Made by a program: the position numbers and the translations under genes
Assembly (NCBI RefSeq): GCF_009389715.1
Contig: NC_052405.1
Coordinates: 10,680,694-10,744,693, forward strand
Source: Phoenix dactylifera
Taxonomy: Eukaryota > Streptophyta > Magnoliopsida > Arecales > Arecaceae
Reading direction: 5' to 3'
Length of the DNA stretch: 64,000 nucleotides
Part shown: piece by piece, positions 34,819 through 46,700 of the stretch
Numbering within the stretch: the first letter of the stretch is position 1
Layout: every line of letters starts with the position of its first letter
Notes under the pieces: generated by a model
What the model was told of the DNA's origin: nothing
The model's input: only the letters and a program-made list of their open reading frames with translations
Databases searched by the model: none

Positions 34819-37800
34819 AGACCTTCCTATAAATAGGTTGTCCTGAAAAATATGTTGTTTGGTGTGTTGTTGATAGAATGGTGTAATAGTGCTGTTGTAG
34901 CTCAGGCATTGCTTTTGGCGGATGCCTTGTCTTGGACTTGTTGATTAGACTTGGAAGTCAGATTCTGCATTCCGTTTCTTCCTCTTGGAAGCTTTTTGGG
35001 TTTCTGGACTCAAACGCAGTTACTGGTATTTGTATTTTGTTTCATTCGTTTACCTCCCTTTTAATTGATAGTTCTGGTGTAAAAGAAGTATCATAAAAGG
35101 TTGGTACGGAACCATATGTCGTTCTTTTACACCCCTTCAGTTGATAGCTCGTGAAAAAAAAAAACATAAGAATCGGTACAGGACCATAATGCTTAGCCTA
35201 ATATCTGATACATGATGTAATTTTACTTTTGTCATAGTTCTGTGCAATAAAGCCATGTAGCAAGTCTTGAAGAACATCATTGGGTGTCTTTGATGCACAA
35301 AAAATTTATGATATTCTATGGTTTTAAATGTCACTGGGAATCAAACTCTATGAGTTTAGGAATCTATTTGTTTGGGCATATGGTGGAAGTTTGGGTATTC
35401 GTCTATGCCGTGAATTTGGAAATGTCTAGATTGACTTTTATATAAAGTTTACAAATTTGTGAAGTTTCTTTGCTCAAGAACTGATCACCTTATATAATTT
35501 GCTCTTAAATAAAATTCTAGATTGACTTCCAACATGGAGCCATGATTTGGATCAAAAGAATGTATAGCTGGAGTCCCAGTTTATAATTCTTGAGTTTATG
35601 ATTTTTTTATATCACTTATAAATCATAACGAAAAAAATTATCAAACTCATACCATTATATTGCGTAAGAAGTCATGTTAGAATTGTAGTTCTGGACTTAG
35701 AAATGTGACATATAACTATTGCATTGTATAAGGTTAGGGTACTATAATTAATTTATAGTTATTGTACAATTTTAGTATAATTATAATCGTACAGATTAAA
35801 TGCATTATAACTTGTGTTGAAATCGGAGTTTGGAGATATGTTGATTCGACTAGTTGAAAGCTATTGCATTTTATGTGGACTTGTTAGAAAGGCCTCTATC
35901 AGTAATTAATATTTTATAGAATTCCAATATATTTCAGGTCAAAATACAGCTACAAGTTTATTGTAATTTAGCAACTAGTTTCTTTTAATTTTTGAAATGT
36001 ATATTTTTTGTTGGAAATTTGGATTTTGGTAATTTGAAACTCTTTGCAGACGATTCTTCAAAACTTACCGTTAGTATTTAGATGTCCTTAACAAAATTCT
36101 ACTAGTTTCTGCCTCCGGTGGTCAATTTAATAACGACATTTTTCTATTTTTTTGAAATTCATAATTGTTTATAAGAATATTTGAATTTCAATAAACTCAG
36201 ATGTTTTGTAATGAACTCTTGAGAGGAATAATGTTATCTCATAGCCTTGATAAAATTTTAAATTCTTGAAAACTCACAACTAAAATTTCATGGTCCTTAG
36301 CAAATTTTACTAGTTTTAGCATTAAGTAGTCAATTTAATGACTGCTTTTTAAATTTTTTTGAAATTCATAATCTTTTATAAAAATTTTTAGACTTGATGA
36401 TCATGGAATTTTTGTAACAAACTCTTTGAGATCCATAATTGTTACATCTAGCCTTGATAAAATTTCAATAATTTATAAGTCAAAAAGTGGCAAACAGAAA
36501 TTAATACTTCATGGGTAGGCCTACATGGGTCTTTACCATATCTCAGTGATCCCACAGTTTCAAGAAGAAAATTTTCAAAATTTACATATTAAATTTCAAG
36601 GGTGGACCTATCCTTTCAATGGGCCAGGTTTTGACTGGGCGACCTAACCTGAATCAAGTGCAAGTCGAGTTAAGCCAATTCTTGACTTGACCTAACTCGA
36701 CTCAATCAAGATAGCCTATCGAAATCCAACTTGACTTTAGATATGTTAAAGCTGGGCTTGGTTTAAGTTAGGTCATTTAAGTCAGATTATGTTAAAGCTG
36801 AGTTGAAGGTTAATCCTAACTCAACCACATCCGATATGTGGGTTGGGCAGGCAGGTTCATGCAGAGCCAATCCCATGTTACACCCCCTACTTTCAAATGG
36901 CATAATTTCTCATATATATCAGATTTTAGTGATTTTAATTGTCACAAACATCACTTTGAGATCTATAACAAATATGTTGTGGTATTTAACAAAATTCTAA
37001 TGATGTTTATGGATCACGAAGTGACCAAAAGTTATAGCTATAATTCAATTGCAATGATGATTTGCTTTCAAATTTTGGAAACTCGACCTTTTTCATTGAT
37101 CCTCAGCACGCCGGAAAGGAGATCTACAACTGCTCTCTCACCGTCGTGCACAAAAAACTGGCAAAATTTCTGGCCTACATCTTTATTCTAGAGCATACTC
37201 AAATGGCTTGTATGATACAGTGATGCTCAGGTTACAAAGGCCTTCTACTTTACATATTAGTTTTGAATTAATGCAAAAGGAATTATAGTGGTGCTGAATC
37301 CATGGATACCCTCTTCTAGCAAGTAGTTGGGCTAGCAGCATTATGCTTGTGCTCTTGTCTCTGAATCCAATATGTTTTAGGAGAAACTCTACTCTTTAAA
37401 TAATGTACAAATTAAACACATGGTTGGGTGCAATCGCTCTGCAGGAAAAAGTAGCATATGTTAGAATAATTTCAAAATATTAGCTTCCACTGATTGCGTA
37501 TTTTTGTTTTATAAAGCGGATTAGACGTATGGCTTTATGGGCTTTAGTGCACCTTGGATGTATAGGATTGAGTCCTATTTATTGTGGTAATTTTAATATA
37601 TAGGCTAGGAAACCCAATTAGGATTTGGAGTCTTTAATGGAAAGGCTCTCTTATGTTTCCTATATAAATGCTAGGTTCCCTTCTCCTCTCCATATGGTCC
37701 ATATGGTTCATAGTTTGCCCGATTGACAGCTATCTTTTGTGAGGAGCAAGGAAGAAAAGATTCAGCCGCTATTATTCTAGGTGATTAAAAAAATCGTATT

Positions 37801-38163
37801 CAATATGTCTTCCACATATATATCTTTTAAATTTGAATACGGTGTTATTGTGATTCTAAATCTTAGTATGTTATTACTTATAATTAACAGCATAACGCTT
37901 CTAGCTTGATTGAACCTAAACCCTCGCCCCTTCTGGCATCAGTCCATATCACAGATGGCTAGTTGAAGACTCACTGGTTCATCCGAGCGAGGATGCGGCT
38001 TCGAGTACTTTAATGGAAGCATATAGCATGAAGATGTTTGCATAGGAATATCGAACATATAGCATATGTTTCCACCCTTGGCTTTCATAGATGGCTTCCA
38101 TTCTTCTGAGAAGAACAGTAGACTACCAAACAGCATGGACAAGAACATGCCAACGGATAAATT
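34819..38163. other. Intergenic DNA between LARP6 and the Cys-rich peptide gene
   Basis: It starts with the LARP6 3' UTR. From about 35350 the sequence is AT-rich and repeat-like, with a diverged tandem duplication at 36083-36480 and a stretch of repeated gactt/aactc-type words at 36600-36880. No gene is supported; short frames are not conserved in any way I can see. Confidence 0.5.
36083..36480. repeat. Diverged tandem duplication, period about 210 bp
   Basis: Two copies start at about 36083 (gtccttaacaaaattctactag) and 36292 (ggtccttagcaaattttacta). Both continue with a gtcaatttaat phrase, a run of T before tgaaattcataat, and end near tagccttgataaaat. A weaker third match lies at about 36905-37010. 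Confidence 0.65.
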
Positions 38164-38169
38164 TTTATT
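38164..38169 (-). terminator. Polyadenylation signal of the Cys-rich peptide gene
   Basis: AATAAA on the - strand lies about 95 bases after the stop codon, in a suitable T/A-rich setting. Confidence 0.45.
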
Positions 38170-38263
38170 TGAGAGAAGACTGTTATTATCAAGAACAAGT
38201 CAAGATAAGGTTGGTAGCGATTCTCTCTGATAACATCTGAGCAACGGTCTTCCATCTTTTGCA

Positions 38264-38635
38264 TCAAGCACCTGGGCATTTGTCGTGACAGAAGATGCAC
38301 TCGGGCATGGTCGACCGATAGTAGATGCAGCCACAGCACTTCTTGTCGCAAGGAGCAGGACATGCTGTTCACCAGAAAAAAAACAATCGAAACAGGAGAG
38401 AGAGAGAGCGTTTAGCTATGTTGAATAGCGAGCAAATTCATGGAGATCACGTCCGTAAGCACGTAACTAAGGGATGATGGAGATCATAGCACTTACGAAC
38501 TTCCTTCAGGTTCTGGGAGTATTCAATGGTGTACGGCGCCGGTTTAGGGGTGGTCAGCGTTGCAGAAGGAGCAGTTTCAACCGACATGGCGGACGCGGCT
38601 ACCATGAGAGCTAGAACCAAACCGAGACTCTTCAT
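38264..38635 (-). CDS. Small secreted peptide with eight cysteines (two exons)
   Basis: Two exons on the - strand, 38635-38497 and 38364-38264, are joined across a 132-bp intron (donor gttc|gtaagtgc, acceptor gaacag|catg) and code for 79 aa ending in TGA. Residues 1-16 or so form a signal peptide (K, then LGLVLALMVAASA). A Ser/Thr/Pro-rich linker follows (about 20-37). All cysteines lie in exon 2, within the last 33 residues: C-x3-C-x3-C-C-x-C-x9-C-x2-C-x4-C. The even number, compact spacing and signal peptide fit a disulfide-folded apoplastic peptide. The spacing is not that of GASA/snakin, defensin, nsLTP, thionin or EPF families as I know them, so I leave the function open. A (TA)n tract 67-90 bases upstream probably serves as the TATA region. 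The exon model rests on clean splice sites, the phase and the cysteine pattern. Confidence 0.72.
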
Positions 38636-38701
38636 GGTTCTGGAAATGGCTTGATGGAAGTGGAACCACCAATGGATGAAAACTTGGGAGGCACAGCACC
38701 C

Positions 38702-38725
38702 ATATATATATATATATATATATAT
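38702..38725 (-). promoter_or_regulatory. (TA)n microsatellite in the TATA position
   Basis: About twelve AT dinucleotides lie 67-90 bases upstream of the start codon of the Cys-rich peptide gene. No other TATA-like word is nearby, so the microsatellite itself is the likely TATA element. Confidence 0.5.
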
Positions 38726-39122
38726 AAGAGAGAGAGGATCTTGGGATCGTATCTGGCTAGATTTGCAAGAAGATATCGGGATAGTGAAAAAGGACCAGTA
38801 TCCAAATAATCTTCTGACCGATTTTTACTTACACAAACTTCAGTTTTAAGAACTTTTTATTTGGGTCCTTTGAGTTACCAGATCCTTCCACCACCTAAAG
38901 CCGTCGGTGCACCAACCTAAAAGATGCAAAGAGTATTCGGGCTTTCAACTCAAACAACTGTCAAGGGTATTTCAGTGGAGACAAGTAGAGGGATCACATT
39001 AGGTCAGCGTAGTAATTAAAAGGGCACAATTAAAACTTTTTAAAGCCTAAAGGAGTGACTACACATCTCAAAGTAGAAAGGGTGTTTCTATAATTTTCCT
39101 AAAAATAAGGGACCAATAAAAA

Positions 39123-39240
39123 CTAATACTCTATGTGGATACTGATTTAGATATTTCAGGGACCAATAGAATTAATATGACCTAATACTCTATGTGGATG
39201 CTGATTTAGATATTTCAGGGACCAATAGCATTAATATGAC
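39123..39240. repeat. Two tandem copies of a 59-bp unit
   Basis: Copies at 39123-39181 and 39182-39240 are nearly identical (both begin ctaatactctatgtggat; they differ at about two bases), which indicates a recent duplication. Confidence 0.9.
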
Positions 39241-39432
39241 CTACTTGTCACTTGAGGTTTTTGAAGTTTCATATTTAGTTATCTTGATGAATAGCTAAGA
39301 GCAAGACGAATCAAGATCTTGGTTTATCTCATCCCATATAGTAAGTGGGAAAAAAATATTCAAGGGCAAATTAACTTTTAATATAGATAATTCAATATTT
39401 TAAAAAGAAACACCCAAATAAAAACTTTCCAT

Positions 39433-39570
39433 AATATATAAAAATACATAAAAAATATAAGGTCAGCATGCAGATAATTTCATGATAATTATTAATTGCA
39501 ATATAATGGTATTTAGGTAATACTATTAAATCGGACCTAAGATTTAGGCAATATAATGATATTTAGGTAA

Positions 39571-39630
<60 letters not shown>

Positions 39631-39735
39631 CAATATATAAAAATACATAAAAACTATAAGGTCAACATGCAGATAATTTCATGACAATTATTATAGTGCT
39701 TTAGCAATATAATGGTATTTAGGCAACACCATAAT
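39433..39735. repeat. Duplicated segment around a long (AT)n tract
   Basis: The segment beginning aatatataaaaatacataaa occurs at 39433 and again at 39632 and shares a downstream cagataatttcatga phrase. A (TA)n tract of about 56 bases (39574-39629) separates the copies. The first copy carries its own internal repeat of gcaatataatg and tatttaggtaatactat. Confidence 0.8.
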
Positions 39736-40714
39736 GGGAGGTTATGATGCATAACAAATATAAACTTTTGTTTTATAGCTTGTTCCTTTGGACTTGATAA
39801 TTTTAAACTATATTGTGTTCGACCTAAAAGCTTTTATTTTTCATGAAATAAGCTTTTACTTTTTGAGAAATAGGATGAGAGGAAAACCATCCTAATTTGA
39901 TGAGGGCAGAGCTCAAACTCAAATCATTGGTACTAACTCTTAATGACTTAATAACCTTATCTCATGAAATACACTACTTCATTGGTTATAGTTTGAATAA
40001 AAGCACACTTACATAAGAACGTATGAAATACACACATACATGAGAAGAGAGAAGGAGGGAGGGGAAGCTTAACAAGCTTGAAACAAAGTATGAAATGCAA
40101 GTACATTGTTCTCTTGGGCACGCAAGCAATTTTATGACAATAATTATAATTTCTCGATGATAAACTTGCATTTTATTCAAATCTCCTAATCACCTGATCA
40201 TTTTTTACTATATTTAATTTATCTCAAAGCAAAAATCTTGTAGTTTGATAACTTCTATAAGCTTTCTTGTGTTGTAAGCTTAGAATTGATTATAAGTTTG
40301 GCAAGTGAAGAATATGATGTACATAAATTGGTGACCCAACAGTTGCCTATCCTAGCACTCTCTACTACCATTCAATTTTTTCTTCGATTTTATCATCATT
40401 CAATTTGATCTCAACCCTTGTTTGTCCTTTAGAGAGAGAATAGGGACCAAAATAATAAATGTAAGGCCTCAACTTGGACCAAAATGTAAATATTGCCAAA
40501 AACTTCCAAAATCCCTCCCTCCCAAACGGCCAAACCCCTCCTCTCTCTCACTCTCTCTGCCGCCCCTCGTTTCAAAAGAATACAAAACCTATTTCCGCTC
40601 TTACCAGCCTTGTATTCAAAATTATAGCATAAAATAACACGCAAAATTCAAAATAAAAATACCATAGAAAACCACCATATTCTTCCCCTCTCCTCTCTCT
40701 TCGTTCCTCTCGCC

Positions 40715-43700
40715 ATGGGCGATCCAATCCCTCCAATCCCTAACCCTAATTCCCCCCAATCGCCGCCGTCCTCCCTTCCGCTGCCGGCGACGGCGCCACC
40801 GCCCCCTTATTCCGGCTGGCGCTCCTTCTCTGTCCCCCGGCCGGCGATCCGAGTGACGTCGGTGTTCGACAGCGACAGCTCGGCGTTCTTCCACAAGGTC
40901 TCCTGCCGCCTCTTCGATCGACTCGCCAAGATCAAGCTCTCCTTCCAGAACGACCCCAGCGGCGAGGTCGCCTTCCCCCAGCTCGGCTTCCTCACCAAGC
41001 ACTTCGCCGTCCTCTACGACCTAGAGTCCCGCAATGCCCTCCTCAAGGGCTCCTTCGATCTCGCCAACTTCCTACAAGTCCGGGCCACCCACGATGTCAA
41101 AGTCCGTCTTTTGATCCTCTCCTCGTCCTTCTGTTTCATAAAAATCGCTTCTTGACGTTTTTCTCCGTTGTTTTGGTCACCTGGCAATTGAATCGAACCA
41201 TCTGTAGTTCAGTTTTCTCCTGCATTACTTTTCTGAATTATAATTTATAATCTGGTTTGGTAATCTCTCATGAAATTTAGATTGAGCAACTGTAAGAAGG
41301 AATATGACGCTTTGATGCCGTGGAGGTGAGGGATGTAGCGGTGGAATGTATCGACATATGCAAATTACAGGCCAAGTTCCCCCATTTTCATTTCCTTTCC
41401 ATCAGTAATACCATGGACTAAGGAAAGCAATAAATTTTGGGCAAGGATAAATGTCGTGGTCGAGATGTTTGATTAATTGATGAAATTGAGGTACTACTGG
41501 AAATGAACAAGGTGGAAGAGAAATGACTTGGGTGGGAAATGAGTTTCTATATCAAAGTCTTGACAGGGAGCTCCTCCTGTGTACATTCTAGGAACAGTTT
41601 TTATAAGGCAGCTGGGCGACTGCGAAGGCCTTGGTAGGCCCGTGCTGCCCTACTTGAGGCTAAGCTGCTGAAGAAGAATCTTCATGCAGTGACCTGGTTG
41701 CCAAGTAGTTGCCTAAGTGGGCTGCCTGTTCTTACATTGTCGGACATGTCTGCTTGCACTATCCTCTGAGGTGGGGTAGCTGGGTAGGTTATGATCCACA
41801 CACTCTCTCTCTCGTTTGTGTTCTACAAAGGTTGGCGGTGGATATGATATGAGGGGATTTAAGAAACGTGTTGATTTTTCTTTATTGAAATTTTAGGAAA
41901 TCTTCACGTCACTTTAACATTTGGGGGTCATTGCCATCAGGAGTTGTCAGGGGGAGATCATTTTGCGGTTCCGATACCTTTAGAGTAAATAACTCTATTG
42001 AGCTAAAACTTAAAGTGATTTGGTCTGTGCTGAATGACTTAATGGGTAATTGTTGAGGCTATGTGTTAGCAACAGAGGAAGTAAAGGTATATAGTGCGGA
42101 GGAATGCGCTTGTGAGGCACATTTAATAGGAGGGAGTAGGTAGTGCTTAGAAGTTATTGTTTTTTGTGCTCATAACGCTGCCATATCGACCTCTCATTAT
42201 CTAGTCCATGTTTTGAGGTGTGTCAAGATAAATCTAAGTGTTGGCTTCCCCATTACTTTTATGGTGGTAACTCTTGATTAGACAATGTTGGATAAGCTGT
42301 AGGTAAAATCAGATAAGTAAGTTCATATCTTTCTTCTTGGAGCTTTGTCTCGAATCATGTAATCATGTTTTAAAGAATTTTATAAATATGCATTGCCATT
42401 TGATGTGCCGTCTTTCTTCATGCAGTTTGACTCTGAAGCCATGATAAAATATATAAAACTTAATTTTGTGATATATAAAACTTCTTAAAGCAGTTGTGTC
42501 ATGATGTTTTCCCTCACAAACCCTTATATAATTTGTCTTGGCTTATTATGGCACGTAAACATCAAAAGTTCTCTTGGTCCTTCATATCTCACTCATCTTA
42601 ATGATTAAGCTGTGGAAAAGATTTTAAGGTCATCATATTCTATTTCATTCTTCTATTTCCTCTTACTATAAAAGTTATTCACAATCTATGTCACGATAGA
42701 AGTTCTTCATAATCTATGTCACGATAGAAGTTCTTCATAATCTATTCCTTTCTAACTTTCCTCCCGAAATAATGGTTTCTTGGAGTTGTTGTTTAAAGAA
42801 AAACTTGTGCAGTTATTTTATAAGACTGCTTATGTTTCAGACTGGTCAGATTGGGGAGCCAGACTATCTTCATATAGGCTGTTCAACACAGTGTTTGTCT
42901 ATATCTTGCACTTTCGAAAATAGCAAGTCTGTTCTTTCTTGCATTCACTTGGGCAGTTGCTTCTTATTGAAGTATCACCATAGAAAGGTGCGTGCTTTGT
43001 ATCATTTACAACCCCCATTCCTCACACAGAGGGAGAGAGAGGGAGATAGAATTTTGTCACATCTTGACACCTAAAATCAAAGAGTGTCATCTGATAACTG
43101 TTAGGTTATACTTATACAAGATACACAACTGTGTATCTTAATTTTATAGCATACTTTAATAATATAAGTTTTCTGTTGCAATGGGCTTGGTTGACATTTT
43201 CATTCTTTGTTTATGCTTATCGAGTTTTTTATACGTATCATATTTACCAGTTTAGTTTGAAACATTAATTTCATGTTTATAAGTGAACAATTTTTTGCTC
43301 TTACAAAGACCAAAAAACAATAATACAAGACTTTGTTTTGTTAAGTGCACTAGAAAGCTGGCATACCAAATGCTTTTCTTTTTGGCAAATGGGATAAGTG
43401 GAGGAGATTGCCATTTGTTTGCATTAAGACATCATCAAGTTACAAACATGCCTATGAAAGTCCCTTTCAAGATGGATATTCTGATACTGTAGTTACTTTA
43501 AGAATCATCAGCATCATTGAGCTAGAACTTGTATCCACACTTGAGAATGTGGAGGTATGAAACAGATACATGTGGCAACTGCAATCTGTAAATAAATGAC
43601 TGGTTGTCCTACTTTCAGATGGATAAATCTCATTAACTCAAAGTCTCATTTACATGGAGTTATACATTTGAGGGTGTCTTTGTGATAATCATTTATAAAC

Positions 43701-46700
43701 TACATTTATGTTGCTCGGAGATATTTTTCTTGATTTTGCTATGTAAATATTCTAATTTTGTAGCAATACTATAGCTATTCCAATTTAAGATATTCATTGC
43801 TTTTAGATAGGCTGCTAAAGATGATAATCCAGAATGGCACAAAACATATACTTAAATAGGCAAAATGTGGCATACTATTCCAATTGATTTTTCACTTGGT
43901 GACACTTATTTGATGATTCATCTCAAAAGGTTCTATCTATCTATATTATAACTATGATAGTGCATTCATGATTGTCTATGTTTGATGCAGGAATTGCCCT
44001 TTCACACTTTGGTGCATTTTCCTCTGACATATATGCTGATTATTTTTGTTTTCCATTTGTATGCCTAAATTTAATTTTTGTTGCCTTTGTTAAACTTCAT
44101 GCTTTAAAGTACCAAGCGAATTTTTGATTTCTTTTGCAATATTCACCTTAACCCATGCTCCTTAATTTAGTTGCTTTAGATTTTCTTTTTTTAAATATTT
44201 TTTTGAAAATGTAAACCAAACTTACTTCCTTATATCATCCAAAATGTTTGTAAACAGTGATATGTTGACTGACATATTGTCCAGAGGGAAGACCAACCTT
44301 TTGACTTTTAGGTCTACTGGCATAATAAAATCTTTGCCAACAAACCGTTTATCTTTACCTCCTCTTTGTCCCAGTCATGTAATGATCAGATTCTGGCTAG
44401 CAACTTCCTTTAGGTCACATCAGTGCATTGCTTTGCCTTGATTGATTGCTTTCCCCATTCTGCTTAAAGATTTCTATTCTCTGCTCCAGCTTCACCATTT
44501 ATCAGATTTTCAATAACTATTACAAGTCCAATGATGTCATTTTTGCAATTTCTTGTCATTTATTTTATGTAATTATGAACTTTTCAGATATATTTTGCTA
44601 CTGTGAGCAATGTAAATAATTAACCAGACATGGATCACAGGCCATACTCAACCTGCTCTGAGTAGTGATATGGTTTACCACTTGTTTCTATCAAGGCCTT
44701 CATTGTTTCTAGGTAGAAGCTTTATTTTGAGCTTCATTCTTGTCAATTAAGCTGACTCTTCCAGGCCTCCCATTAAGTTTCCATCCTTATTATACAAAAG
44801 CCACCAAGATAGGTTCACCTAGGGTGACTTTGTTCCCATCATGCATGGCCACACCATCTCTATTGGTTCCTTATAAGTTTATCCGTTATTGATACAACTC
44901 ATGCATATAATAGAAAAATATGTTTCCAACTACTTGCTTCGGAAACCACAGAAACCACTCTTATGAGTAATGCTTGCACCTTAAATTTCCTCCATAATTG
45001 TAATTCTATGCTGTTTTCTTATTTTGTTAATTCATAAATAGACCACATTAATGTTAGCACAAATTCATAAGATTTGTTTAATCATTGGTAAATAATGGAC
45101 TGATGACTTATTCATCTTGTTACAAGTAATTGCGAATAATGGTGGCTTCCTGCAACCTTTTGCTGGGTTCTATGTTTTTCTATTATGCAATTTTATTTCA
45201 CACGAGTGGTTAAATACTTTGCTTCTAAGTAGTCACTTTCTTTTTTTTGATTTTTTGGTCCATTACAACCCAGAGAATGTTATGGGATTGTATGGTGCAA
45301 CTGGGAAGGGATTGACTTGGCTTAAACCAAAATTAAATCGAAAATGACTGCTTAGGCCCCTGTTTTAAGATCAGTCTGAAACAAGATTATCTGCTTGATA
45401 TGTGATTCTTTTCTTGCTTGCATAAAGTATGAAAAAAAAAATTAACAGCTTGCTATAAAAGGAGTCTTAATTACATTTTCTGAAGTGATATAATTATCTG
45501 GAACTTTAGTAATCTCTTTTATGCATGCAAAGACCACCATTTAAGAGGTCCCTGAAAGTGGGAATAACTGAAAGTTTTTTGCTGATACTTGCTTTTACTC
45601 TTGTGGCCGTTTGCTACAGAAAATTATTAGCAGCATAAAGTTTATAATATGCTTGGCACATGATCCTTATTTCGTTGTGGCATGAAAGTGGCAAGATCAA
45701 AGACGTTTGTAATCTTGTAATCTGTGCTCAGTCTTTCAACTGGGAAATTTATAATTATCATTGATTGCTGCTCATTTTTTTTTCTCAAACTTTTTTGTGT
45801 TCATGCAACATTGATGTCTGCTTTGTAAAATATTGAATTGTAGTATTATAATTCCCTTAAAATCAAATTACAGCTTTCTTACCTGTACTCTTGTTTCTCA
45901 GGAGCAACAAGGAGAAGTGGCAATGGTAGCAAGCCTGGCCGATCCATCATATAAACTGGAATTGTCTTCTTCTGTTCCGTCAGTGGGATTGGTGAGTGTA
46001 GCAAGGTGGTTGTATAAAGAGATAAATCTTGTAAGCCTGTCCAGCACAAAACAAAGGCAGAAGTGCTTTTCTCCTTAATTAAAAAGTTAATCAGTTCATG
46101 GCATTTCCTTTAGTAGAGTTTTAAAATTCACTCGATTTATTTCAAAGCTGTTTGAGCTATAAGTTTCAGAACCTTGATAATGATTTTCTATCAGGGATGC
46201 TGCAACCACCAGAAACTTGCTATCCTCATCTTTTACCATGTTGATCTGCAATCATGACATTTACCACTCTCCTATTTCCCAATAAATCTCTATCATTCAT
46301 CAATTTAGACAACCACCAAAAGCATATATCTTTTTCTGTTGTTACATTATATTATCTTAAACATATACTCTTACTGTTCACACTTCCTAAATCCTTTGTG
46401 AACTCTCTTATCAGCTTACACCCTTATATCTGCTCTCACAGCCACTCCTGATTTAGTTCTATAGGTGATGATTGCTGGATCCAATCTTTGCTTTGATTTC
46501 CAGGTCTATAGTCGTGCATATATACTTGAGCAGTTTCCTCTAATAGACAAGTTAAAAGAAGTTCCTTGCTGCACATATAGTGACTGACATGATGACAATA
46601 AATTTATGCAGCCAAAAGCAACTATTCATTTCCCCCTTGGTGAAGTTTCAGTCGAGAAGGAAACTAAGGAAGTTGAGAACGTACTATCAGTAAATGGGAT

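Larger units (their letters stand above)
38726..40714. other. Intergenic DNA between the Cys-rich peptide gene and OEP37
   Basis: This is the head-to-head (divergent) space between the - strand peptide gene and the + strand OEP37 gene. It contains two local tandem duplications listed separately. Its last 250 bases are pyrimidine-rich (CTCTC tracts at about 40540-40560 and 40685-40710), typical of a plant core promoter Y patch without a clear TATA box. Confidence 0.5.

Noticed and set aside
38085-38372. 95-aa - strand frame overlapping exon 2 of the Cys-rich peptide
   Set aside because: Wrong phase relative to exon 1; the joined frame gives the cysteine module and a nearby stop instead.
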